A DNA stretch of 64,000 nucleotides from positions 3,907,450-3,971,449 of the forward strand of contig JAIZWK010000001.1 in the NCBI GenBank assembly GCA_021498095.1, read 5' to 3'. The notes beneath the pieces are model-generated. The model was not told where the DNA came from and searched no databases. It worked only from the letters and a program-made list of their open reading frames with translations. The DNA comes from Candidatus Harpocratesius repetitus. Lineage in GTDB: Archaea > Asgardarchaeota > Lokiarchaeia > Sigyniarchaeales > Promethearchaeaceae. The position numbers were made by a program, and so were the translations under genes. Each line of letters opens with the position of its first letter. The stretch's first letter is position 1. Shown piece after piece: positions 56,801-64,000 of this stretch.

Positions 56801-57224
56801 CCCGATTTTTTATTCCAGATTCAGATTCTAATTTTTCTAAGAAATCATCCGTTGTTATTTCGTTTCGATAAATAGACTGAGGTGGGAATTCTTCAATAAG
56901 TAATTTAGTACTTTTTAGCAAGTTTTCTTTACCGATCTCATCTTCTAAGAAATCATAGAGCTCTTGATTGATTTTTGGAGATTTAATTTCCTCCAAATAT
57001 AATTGATAAATATATTCATTGATTTCAGTCAATAAAGAAATACCATAAACATCAGATGTTTTAGCAGCCATTTCTGGAAAATTAATTAAATCTCGTTTTT
57101 CATTAATTTTTTGGGTAAATAAGCGGACTAAATGAATATCCCCTTGAAAATAAAGATCTCCCTTATCTGAAAATAATGAATCATCAATTTGGTATTTTTC
57201 TCGTGAAAAGCGTGAAACTTTCAT
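53805..57224 (-). CDS. Large GH13 alpha-amylase-family enzyme
   Basis: 1139 residues. The (beta/alpha)8 domain spans roughly 290-700. Catalytic residues: Asp nucleophile in IRFDAAMTL near 511, Glu acid/base in LLLAEAFW near 574, and Asp in NNPDEE near 636. SDMVPNHTG is conserved region I. The first 290 residues and the last 400 are all-helical and unfamiliar. The size and layout resemble uncharacterised large GH13 proteins, perhaps in glycogen or trehalose-type metabolism. No signal peptide, so cytosolic. Start ATG 57224 has GAGG about 9 nt upstream. Confidence 0.8.
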   Translation of the reverse strand: MKVSRFSREKYQIDDSLFSDKGDLYFQGDIHLVRLFTQKINEKRDLINFPEMAAKTSDVYGISLLTEINEYIYQLYLEEIKSPKINQELYDFLEDEIGKENLLKSTKLLIEEFPPQSIYRNEITTDDFLEKLESESGIKNRVKYINEFVNLWLSNINPAFSPYLEFFDDEDLEKQAKYLEIIEKIEKFYDKKPVFKFTGKNIIETLREPINKNPHSLKDQLKYIQEHWSGFLGKWAYLLLISLDLIREEEKIRFLGPGKIQIPDFYGLDKENYSQDSDWMPKVIMIAKNSYVWLDQLSKKYKRSIRHLDQIPDEELDELARWGFTALWLIGIWERSPASKTIKQWCGNNDAVASAYSLYDYTIAQDLGGVEAYKNLKDRALARGIRIASDMVPNHTGIDSKWIREHPDWFIQLDYPPFPSYQYSGHSLSGDPNFGIYLEDKYFTHQDAAVTFKHVDFRSGRTRYIYHGNDGTSMPWNDTAQLNYLLPEVREAVIQNILHVARLSPIIRFDAAMTLTRLHFQRLWYPEPGSGGDIPSRAGLGMTKEEFLKQMPEEFWREVVDRIKKEVPDTLLLAEAFWLLEGFFVRTLGMHRVYNSIFMNALRDEDNALYRSSIKKTLEFDRRILKRFVNFMNNPDEETAIKQFGDGDKYFGICMLLVTMPGLPMFGHGQIEGFREKYGMEFRRAYWDEKVNIGLLQHHKRTIFPIMKKRYLFADSQNFYLYDFWTGGNVNEDVFVYSNMIGSERGLVIFNNRYNETRGYIKKSVGYNENGSIHQKDIIEALEIPSNNYSIVKDYMSGLEFLILNQDLHEKGFYVELHGYQSICFMDWRFQKDNEYFHYAQLYKYLNGKGVPSIQESLQELIYKPILQPYREIYNKSIINRLYSQYNLENPTFNIMDDPISQQINLFSSEIGKFLSSSIDNTKLLAQLEKFLQHLKSELNLFVHFKEELKRISLKSDDWQAIESFLPKNIEEWGLFYAWITLHRLGEIRYNKDFENLSRSWLEEWRLGNVVEWVMGEICEKDSNLSELLYLLKLLIVHQNWFNKGVMDGVSKSYSLLAKIFNDPEIQNYLQFNRYQEILWLNADRFNILCHWLFLISLIPAIYDKNAEIISQNLNLTLTWRDMAQKAKYQVSHLLESLK

Positions 57225-57276
57225 GGATTTTTCCTCTAAATAAATTTAAAATTGTTGATATAAAGAAAAAAAAGGA

Positions 57277-60200
57277 TTATAAATTTGAATTTAAAAAGGT
57301 AAAACTCTTCCAACCAGTGGAAATTTTCTCTCCTGTATCTAAATCGAAAAGCTCAAAACTATAATAAATTATAATTCCACTACTTATTGCATTTACTGGA
57401 TTCATTTTTACGACCATACTATGACCTTGTCCGGGATATAACCCATCTACCCCATCCCATGTTGTGATTGTATAATTATAAGCAATTAGATTTGAACTGA
57501 AATTATATTCAACTCCAGCTAAATTTTGATTGAATAATTTTACATTCATTGGAACATCAGCACGAAGAGACATGTTTAAGGTTATATTTCTTTGTGGCAA
57601 AGAATCGTTTGTATTAAAATACTTTACCAAAACTTCAAACTCTGCCCAATTATCTGGTGAATATTCAATCTGATCACCAGCATTTACAGTCAATTGTAAA
57701 TCTTCGATAGTTTCTTCTGGAGTTGTTGTATTTAAGAATAAATCAAGTGCTAGTTTATTATATGCTTCTGTTAATGTATCTCCATAATAAGTTTGTTTTG
57801 TAAACGCATTCACTAATCCAGTACCAACAAAAGACTCATAATCACCAGTTTGTGAATAAATTGGAATGTAATAATAAAGAGAACCCGCTAAAGGATAGAG
57901 AAGTGTGTTCCCAAAACGTTCATTAGCAATTAAGGAGATTTCTTGAGTTGCTTGAGTCTTTAATTCATCTTTTGCAGTATTTGGGCCAATTAAATTATCT
58001 AAATCTTTTGCACGGAAGAAAAGAGTTTCACCAAAATGTTTTCCATGCCGTATTACATATAATCCTGTAAGTTTCAGAGCATCTGCGCGATTATATTCAA
58101 CCAATTGAACCCCTACAAATTCTAAACCTTCTCCTAAATCTGTTTCGATGTAAAAAACATCTGAGCCTTCTGGTAATTTAAAGAAATCACTCTGAGAATT
58201 CCATGTTCGTGGGTCTTCAACATGATAATAATAATCTATGCTTAGCTGCTTCTCCCATAATGTTTCAGGATAGCGTAATTGAGAGATTAACCAATCCTCG
58301 TTAGCAGGATTTTTCCAAGGATAGAAATCATTATCCCAATAAATCTTCCAGATATTTTGAAGAGGATCGTTATTAATCATCTCAAAACCTGCAGGATTTT
58401 TGTACCATGTAAGTTCACCTGTTTTTACATCCACTAAAACCGTTCCTAAAAACCGATATATTGGGGAATAAAAATAAGAAGATAATTTAATTTCAGTGTA
58501 AATAGAAACTCCATAATAAAGAGTATTATTTTCTCGATTAAATATTAAATAAGGATCGTTATCCAAGATCATTCCTGGCATAAGAACAGACTCTACACGG
58601 TTTATAATATTCCTATTTATCAAGAACTCTTTTTTGAACGAAGAATTTAATGCAAAAGTAGACAACCCTGTTCCCATACTCATAATATACCAAAATGCTT
58701 CTAATCCTTGTAATTCCCCATCTGGTAAACCTTCATAAACAGAAGTTGAATTTGTTGTTCTGGACCAACCAGTATTTAATAAAATATCATTATCATAAGC
58801 ATAATAATCTGATAAAGTAATAAGATTATTCTGATTTTGAGAACTATAACTTGTATCTTCTCGTTCACCAAAAAATATAGGATAATTGCTTATAACACCA
58901 AAATCATCCATATAGTCAGAACTTGTTACCATTTCTCCAGTTGAAGTATCTAGCGCTAAAAATCCTTCAACATGATCATAAATTTCTGTATGTTCATATT
59001 TTACATCTTCAAGTAATTTGTCTAATAATAAAGTTTTCGGAGCAACCCAATATTCTCCATTACCTGGAATGTAAATAATATCACTATCAGCCATAGTTTC
59101 GTAATTATTCTTAATATCTCTAGCCATAATTTTTCCTGAATACTCTTTATCAAATTGTCTAATTACACCTAAAATTTCTGAATCAGAACTGTTGACATTG
59201 CTAGTATAATCATCAATATTCAATACTTGGAAAAAATTATTATTACCATAACTTATACCTGCAGCTGTGCGTGTCCATTCAATTTGTTGTGAATACCGAA
59301 CATTCCATTCAATTTCATCCCATACTTCTGGATTACCTAACTTTATCGTAGTAGGTATACTTACAAAGATCGGAATAAGCAAAATTACCAGAATACTTAA
59401 AGAAATAATTGCCATTCTACGTTTAAAACGTAAATCATTTAAATCTATATGATATCCATATGCTTTCTTGCCATAAATAAATAAACCAATTCCAATACTG
59501 AAAAACACAAAAATTCCAAGATAAATCCCCCAAACACGTATTAAACTGATTCCATCTTGTGCTTTTAAAGGTCGATTAAATAATGCAATTATAAAAAAGA
59601 TTCCAATTAAAAAACTGAATAAAGTAGTTATTTTTATTTCATTCCGATCCATTACAAAATAGTAAATAATTCGTAATATGAGTCTAAATATGATTACACC
59701 TAGAACATACATTAAAATTGGATGAGTGATTGCTTGATAATAGAAAATATCAATCTCAGTAACTCTGGAAGGATCAGATAACGCTTTTAATGCATTAAAA
59801 AATTCTCCCGACCCAGGTTTAAGATAATTCTGCTGTGTTAACTCCATTGTTAATGCAAAATATCCCTTTTCTATTGATTGCCCAATAATATAGAAGAATA
59901 TAAAACCAATAGTCCACCATAAAACCAATGATTTCCATTTTTTCAAGTTATCCCAGCCAAATTTAAGACTTAATAATTTCAATAATGAATCTTCTGGTGG
60001 AATACTCATAATCAAAGCACCTAAAATTCCACCAATTAATCCAATTTTATTAAAGAAGAACTTCGTACTCCAGTAATCTAGAGTATAAATTCGCCAATAA
60101 TTTATATCACTTTTCAAAGAATATAGTTGATTTTGGAGCGATACTTTTGCATGCCATAAAGGATAACCATAAAAAATCCCAATAATTAAAGCAACAACAA

Positions 60201-60495
60201 TTATAATTCCAATAATTGCAACGCGACGTTTAAAATCAGGATTTGGAGGATTGTGATATTTAAAACGATTTGGTTTTGGAGGTTTAGGTGTTTCATCAGA
60301 TATATGAGGTATTTCAGGCTCAATTTTCTTCTTATCTCGGTCTTCTTTTGAATATAAAGAGCCAGTTCCATCTAATTGAGCATCTTGATAAAGCCTTTTT
60401 GATCGATCTTTATCATCTTCTTCATTTAGAGCACGGCAATCAGGACAACTAGCAACATAGCGATAATGTCGCTCACAACTTTTTTTCGGAGCCAT
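57277..60495 (-). CDS. UPF0182-family large membrane protein
   Basis: 1072 residues. A soluble N-terminal part with cysteines (CERHYRYVASCPDC at 7-20, possibly zinc) is followed by about seven membrane segments up to residue 380, and then a large ectodomain. It contains the UPF0182 signatures: LRYPETLWEKQL, then YYHVEDP, DNDPYLIF and VDVKTGELTWY. The family (COG1615) is widespread and uncharacterised. The C-terminal 120 residues form a beta-sandwich-like part. The added N-terminal zinc-type part is unusual for this family. Confidence 0.85.
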   Translation of the reverse strand: MAPKKSCERHYRYVASCPDCRALNEEDDKDRSKRLYQDAQLDGTGSLYSKEDRDKKKIEPEIPHISDETPKPPKPNRFKYHNPPNPDFKRRVAIIGIIIVVALIIGIFYGYPLWHAKVSLQNQLYSLKSDINYWRIYTLDYWSTKFFFNKIGLIGGILGALIMSIPPEDSLLKLLSLKFGWDNLKKWKSLVLWWTIGFIFFYIIGQSIEKGYFALTMELTQQNYLKPGSGEFFNALKALSDPSRVTEIDIFYYQAITHPILMYVLGVIIFRLILRIIYYFVMDRNEIKITTLFSFLIGIFFIIALFNRPLKAQDGISLIRVWGIYLGIFVFFSIGIGLFIYGKKAYGYHIDLNDLRFKRRMAIISLSILVILLIPIFVSIPTTIKLGNPEVWDEIEWNVRYSQQIEWTRTAAGISYGNNNFFQVLNIDDYTSNVNSSDSEILGVIRQFDKEYSGKIMARDIKNNYETMADSDIIYIPGNGEYWVAPKTLLLDKLLEDVKYEHTEIYDHVEGFLALDTSTGEMVTSSDYMDDFGVISNYPIFFGEREDTSYSSQNQNNLITLSDYYAYDNDILLNTGWSRTTNSTSVYEGLPDGELQGLEAFWYIMSMGTGLSTFALNSSFKKEFLINRNIINRVESVLMPGMILDNDPYLIFNRENNTLYYGVSIYTEIKLSSYFYSPIYRFLGTVLVDVKTGELTWYKNPAGFEMINNDPLQNIWKIYWDNDFYPWKNPANEDWLISQLRYPETLWEKQLSIDYYYHVEDPRTWNSQSDFFKLPEGSDVFYIETDLGEGLEFVGVQLVEYNRADALKLTGLYVIRHGKHFGETLFFRAKDLDNLIGPNTAKDELKTQATQEISLIANERFGNTLLYPLAGSLYYYIPIYSQTGDYESFVGTGLVNAFTKQTYYGDTLTEAYNKLALDLFLNTTTPEETIEDLQLTVNAGDQIEYSPDNWAEFEVLVKYFNTNDSLPQRNITLNMSLRADVPMNVKLFNQNLAGVEYNFSSNLIAYNYTITTWDGVDGLYPGQGHSMVVKMNPVNAISSGIIIYYSFELFDLDTGEKISTGWKSFTFLNSNL

Positions 60496-60648
60496 TTTTT
60501 TTCATCCTATTATTTATATATATCTGTAAGGTTCCACCTAAATAATACCTTATCCATTATTTTAAAATCATTCTATTTTTATCAAATCAACTAATTTGCA
60601 TAAAAAAATTTAAGCTCCAAAAATCTATTTGAATAATAGTGGATAGAG

Positions 60649-60939
60649 ATGTTTAAAAAAAAGGGTACAAAGAAAATTAAAAAAATAGAAAATATAAATT
60701 TAGTTTTAGCAGCATTAGGTGTAATGGAAGACGAAACGTTAAGATCTGTTCCTGCGGACGATATTGCCTTTTGTTTACAGATCGATTTTAAGAAAAAAAT
60801 GAAAGATTTACAAGTTTTAGAAATATTAAAAAATGCTCAATCAGAAGGATATTGCGAATATGCTAGTAAAGGATGGAAATTAAATCCTAAAGGGGAACAA
60901 CTTGCAGATGAAACCTTAGCAATACTTTCTGAAGAATAA
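60649..60939 (+). CDS. Small winged-helix-type protein
   Basis: 96 residues. The last third (GYCEYASKGWKLNPKGEQLAD) matches the wing of winged-helix proteins, and the first part is helical. No family is named. It precedes the giant repeat protein by about 45 bp on the same strand, so it may be in its operon. Confidence 0.5.
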   Translation: MFKKKGTKKIKKIENINLVLAALGVMEDETLRSVPADDIAFCLQIDFKKKMKDLQVLEILKNAQSEGYCEYASKGWKLNPKGEQLADETLAILSEE

Positions 60940-60983
60940 TAAAAACAATTCAAATTATCAAATTTATCAGGAGAACTAAGAAT

Positions 60984-63900
60984 TTGAGTAAAAATATGAA
61001 ACTAAACCAAGAAGATATACTGAAACAAATAGATATTGTTGAACAAAAAGTAAAAAAATATAAAAAATTGATAAAAAAAAAGAATATTTTAGAATTAGAG
61101 TGCCCTTATAAAGAAGCTGAACAAGTTTATTTGAAAATGGCTAAAGAATTCGAAAAACTCGGAGATAAAAATCAAGCAGAGATTCTTTTTAATGGAGCAA
61201 AACAATATCAAGAAAAAAATCAAAAAGATCATTTATTACGAAATATTGAAAAAAGAAAAAAAAATGAAAGAAAAAAAATAAAGAATATTGCCCTGGTTGA
61301 CGATAAAGATAAAAATTTTAATTATTCAGATAAAAAGAAAAATTATTCAAATCAAAAATCGATTTTACAACAAAACAAAAAAGATGCTGCAAAAAATAAA
61401 CAAAAAATAGACAAAATTTTTAATGAAATTGAAGAGATCACAAAAAAAATTAAGGATTATGAATCAAATACGAAAAAATTTCAAAAGAAAAGCCCGTATG
61501 AAATAGCAATCCGAGTTTATATGCATTCTGTAGAAAAACTTAAAAATTTAGGTTGGAATGAAGAAAGTCAAAGAATTTTTGAAAGTATTCAAACACTTCA
61601 AGAAAAATTAAAAAGAGATATTATAACGCGCAGGAAACTCAAACTTAAGCAAGAACATATGATAGAAGAGAAAGAAGAAATTGAACAAAAAGCAAAATTA
61701 ACTCATGAAATGCAAAAAAAACATTTAGAAGAGATTCAGAAAGCCAAAAAGAAAAAAGAAGAAGAAAAATTATCTGCAAAAGCACAAGCAGAACAAATAT
61801 TTAATAATATTGAGAAAATAACACAGAAAATAAAGGAATATGAATCGACAGCTAATAGATTCCAAATGCAATGCCCCTACGAAGAAGCAATTCAAGTTTA
61901 CAAAGATTCAGTTAAAAAACTTAAAATTTTAGGTTGGAATGAAGAAAGTCAAAGAATTTTTGAAAGTATTCAAACACTTCAAGAAAAATTAAAAAGAGAT
62001 ATTATAACGCGCAGGAAACTCAAACTTAAGCAAGAACATATGATAGAAGAGAAAGAAGAAATTGAACAAAAAGCAAAATTAACTCATGAAATGCAAAAAA
62101 AACATTTAGAAGAGATTCAGAGAGCCAAAAAGAAAAAAGAAGAAGAAAAATTATCTGCAAAAGCACAAGCAGAACAAATATTTAATAATATTGAGAAAAT
62201 ATCACAGAAAATAAAAGAATATGAATCGATAGCTAATAGATTCCAAATGCAATCCCCCTATGAAGAAGCAATTCAAGTTTACAAAGATTCAGTTAAAAAA
62301 CTTAAAATTTTAGGTTGGAATGAAGAAAGTCAAAGAATTTTTGAAAGTATTCAAACACTTCAAGAAAAATTAAAAAGAGATATTATAACGCGCAGGAAAC
62401 TCAAACTTAAGCAAGAACATATGATAGAAGAGAAAGAAGAAATTGAACAAAAAGCAAAATTAACTCATGAAATGCAAAAAAAACATTTAGAAGAGATTCA
62501 GAGAGCCAAAAAGAAAAAAGAAGAAGAAAAATTATCTGCAAAAGCACAAGCAGAACAAATATTTAATAATATTGAGAAAATATCACAGAAAATAAAAGAA
62601 TATGAATCGATAGCTAATAGATTCCAAATGCAATCCCCCTATGAAGAAGCAATTCAAGTTTACAAAGATTCAGTTAAAAAACTTAAAAATTTAGGTTGGA
62701 ATGAAGAAAGTCAAAGAATTTTTGAAAGTATTCAAACACTTCAAGAAAAACTAAAAAAAGATTCAATAACACGTGAGAAAATAAAGCAGAAAGAAGAACA
62801 AATAAAGAAAGAACAAGAAAAGTTAGAAAAAAAAGCAAAGCTTTCTCAAATAATGCAAAAAAGACAATTAGAAGAGATTGAAAAAGCTAAAAAAGAACAA
62901 AATAAACAAAGATTATCAAATAAAGTACAAGCAGAAAATATCCTTGCAGAAATTGAAAAAATTTCTCAAAAAATAAAAGAATACGAATCAACAGCTAACC
63001 GATTTCAAATAGAATGTCCATATGAAGAAGCAATCGAAATATTTACAGAATCTGCAAAAAATCTTAACAATCTAGGTTGGAATGAAGAAAGTCAAAGAAT
63101 TTTTGAAAGTATTCAAACACTTCAAGAAAAACTAAAAAAAGATTCAATAACACGTGAGAAAATAAAGCAGAAAGAAGAACAAATAAAGAAAGAACAAGAA
63201 AAGTTAGAAAAAAAAGCAAAGCTTTCTCAAATAATGCAAAAAAGACAATTAGAAGAGATTGAAAAAGCTAAAAAAGAACAAAATAAACAAAGATTATCAA
63301 ATAAGGTACAAGCAGAAAATATCCTTGCAGAAATTGAAAAAATTTCTCAAAAAATAAAAGAATACGAATCAACAGCTAACCGATTTCAAATAGAATGCCC
63401 ATATAAAGAAGCAATCCAAGTTTACACGGATTCTGCAAAACACCTTAAAAATATTGGATGGAATGAAGAAAGCCAAAGAATTTTTGAAAGCATTCAAACA
63501 CTTCAAAAAAAACTAAAAGAAGATGAAATTTATCGAAGAAATAAGGAAATTGAAAAAATAAAATTAAAAGAAGAACAGGAAGAATTAGAAAAAAAGGCAA
63601 AATTATCACAAAAAATTCTTATGGAACGCCAGAAAGAACAAGAAGAACAAAAAAAGAGAGAATTACAAGAACAATTGCATAAAAGAAAAATCGCTGAGGA
63701 GATTTTCAAAAAAATTGATGTTATTGAAAATAAAATTAAAGATTATGAAAACAAGCCAGATAAAATTCCATATTTTTGTCCTTATAAAGATGCAATCAAA
63801 ATTTATGAACAAGCTTCAGATGAATTAAAATCAATAGGATGGACTGAGCAGGGAAATAGGATAATTGAAGCCATTCAAAGATATAAGGAGAAGTTAGAAG

Positions 63901-64000
63901 AAGATCAAAAATATCGAGAAAATGAAAAGGAACGTATCGCTAAATCTAAAGAAGAAGAAGAAATGCTTAAAAGAAGAATAAGATTAACAAGAAAATTACA
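60984..64000 (+). CDS. Giant coiled-coil protein with 127-residue repeats (runs off right edge)
   Basis: An open frame of more than 1005 codons without a stop from 60984 to the window end. Start: TTG 60984, with GGAG 10 nt upstream; ATG 60996 is also possible. Each unit has two parts: a helical hairpin with PYEEAIQVYKDSVKKLK and GWNEESQRIFESIQTLQEK (resembling TPR/alpha-alpha repeats), then a Lys/Glu coiled coil of 50-60 residues. Seven GW markers occur at 61551, 61932, 62313, 62694, 63075, 63456 and 63837, exactly 381 bp apart. No membrane helix. It is likely an elongated cytoplasmic scaffold or filament-like protein. A related half-unit near 61161 sits 390 bp before the first. Confidence 0.85.
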   Translation, partial: MSKNMKLNQEDILKQIDIVEQKVKKYKKLIKKKNILELECPYKEAEQVYLKMAKEFEKLGDKNQAEILFNGAKQYQEKNQKDHLLRNIEKRKKNERKKIKNIALVDDKDKNFNYSDKKKNYSNQKSILQQNKKDAAKNKQKIDKIFNEIEEITKKIKDYESNTKKFQKKSPYEIAIRVYMHSVEKLKNLGWNEESQRIFESIQTLQEKLKRDIITRRKLKLKQEHMIEEKEEIEQKAKLTHEMQKKHLEEIQKAKKKKEEEKLSAKAQAEQIFNNIEKITQKIKEYESTANRFQMQCPYEEAIQVYKDSVKKLKILGWNEESQRIFESIQTLQEKLKRDIITRRKLKLKQEHMIEEKEEIEQKAKLTHEMQKKHLEEIQRAKKKKEEEKLSAKAQAEQIFNNIEKISQKIKEYESIANRFQMQSPYEEAIQVYKDSVKKLKILGWNEESQRIFESIQTLQEKLKRDIITRRKLKLKQEHMIEEKEEIEQKAKLTHEMQKKHLEEIQRAKKKKEEEKLSAKAQAEQIFNNIEKISQKIKEYESIANRFQMQSPYEEAIQVYKDSVKKLKNLGWNEESQRIFESIQTLQEKLKKDSITREKIKQKEEQIKKEQEKLEKKAKLSQIMQKRQLEEIEKAKKEQNKQRLSNKVQAENILAEIEKISQKIKEYESTANRFQIECPYEEAIEIFTESAKNLNNLGWNEESQRIFESIQTLQEKLKKDSITREKIKQKEEQIKKEQEKLEKKAKLSQIMQKRQLEEIEKAKKEQNKQRLSNKVQAENILAEIEKISQKIKEYESTANRFQIECPYKEAIQVYTDSAKHLKNIGWNEESQRIFESIQTLQKKLKEDEIYRRNKEIEKIKLKEEQEELEKKAKLSQKILMERQKEQEEQKKRELQEQLHKRKIAEEIFKKIDVIENKIKDYENKPDKIPYFCPYKDAIKIYEQASDELKSIGWTEQGNRIIEAIQRYKEKLEEDQKYRENEKERIAKSKEEEEMLKRRIRLTRKL
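61400..64000 (+). repeat. In-frame tandem array, 381-bp unit
   Basis: Seven units inside the giant protein gene. Units at 61551, 61932 and 62313 are almost identical in DNA (type A spacer with ITRRKLKLKQEHMIEEKEE). Units at 62694 and 63075 share another, almost identical spacer (type B, DSITREKIKQKEEQIKKEQ). The later units are more diverged. The exact period and near-identity show recent in-frame duplication. Confidence 0.85.

Noticed and set aside
61551..63860. CRISPR array
   Set aside because: Period 381 bp, in frame, and coding; not short repeats with unique spacers.

Overview
The window looks like chromosome of an Asgard archaeon, most like the Lokiarchaeia (lineage is inference). It is very AT-rich. 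It carries archaeal information-processing genes (aIF5A, SRP54, FEN1 with a PIP box, CDC48, Nob1, HerA, Pth2, eL40, eL38), archaeal regulators (TrmB-like, winged-helix, RHH), and the eukaryote-like content typical of Asgards: two Rab/Ras-like GTPases and an operon of four roadblock/LC7 proteins around a third GTPase. I found no rRNA, tRNA or CRISPR array.

Layout. 1-3209: truncated GH38 alpha-mannosidase, UbiA prenyltransferase, SAM methyltransferase, membrane protein. 3234-10721: accessory region. A decayed transposase C-terminus is interrupted by an IS copy whose transposase has three in-frame stops. A second, internally deleted copy lies at 10215-10721. Between the copies are a membrane protein, two winged-helix regulators, a frameshifted CotH/lamin-tail surface protein and a truncated VTC-domain protein. 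10881-14184: operon of a Cys-rich protein that could have a V4R/Bet3-like fold, a 41-residue Cys protein, four roadblock proteins and an SRPRB/MglA-like GTPase. 14185-24909: decayed ORF, coiled-coil membrane protein, UDP-glucuronate decarboxylase-like SDR, DUF1616-like protein, TldD/TldE, zinc-ribbon protein, purB-purM, CPBP protease. 24974-28770: phosphodiesterase, TrmB-like regulator coupled to a Ras-like GTPase, membrane proteins. 28910-42276: aminotransferase, HerA, CDC48, FEN1, Nob1-NAD kinase, aIF5A, HAD phosphatase, LEA-like protein, SRP54. 42307-47703: pyrC, AMMECR1, YgiQ-type radical SAM, nadC with a convergent NikR-like protein. 47816-50900: Pth2, eL38, eL40, zinc-ribbon coiled-coil protein, Rab-like GTPase. 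51058-57224: sugar nucleotidyltransferase, degenerate phosphohexomutase, GH13 enzyme. 57277-64000: UPF0182 protein, small winged-helix protein, and the start of a giant protein with an exact 127-residue (381-bp) repeat that runs off the end.

The main leads are: (1) the roadblock/GTPase operon with its Cys-rich leader protein; (2) the giant 127-residue repeat protein; (3) a phosphohexomutase that has lost its catalytic serine, next to a nucleotidyltransferase; (4) a TrmB-like gene with no ATG, GTG or TTG start, which apparently starts at AUU/AUC behind a GGTGA; (5) the two IS copies, whose differences lean strongly towards G-to-A on one strand; (6) a CotH/VTC locus that is decaying or frameshifted.
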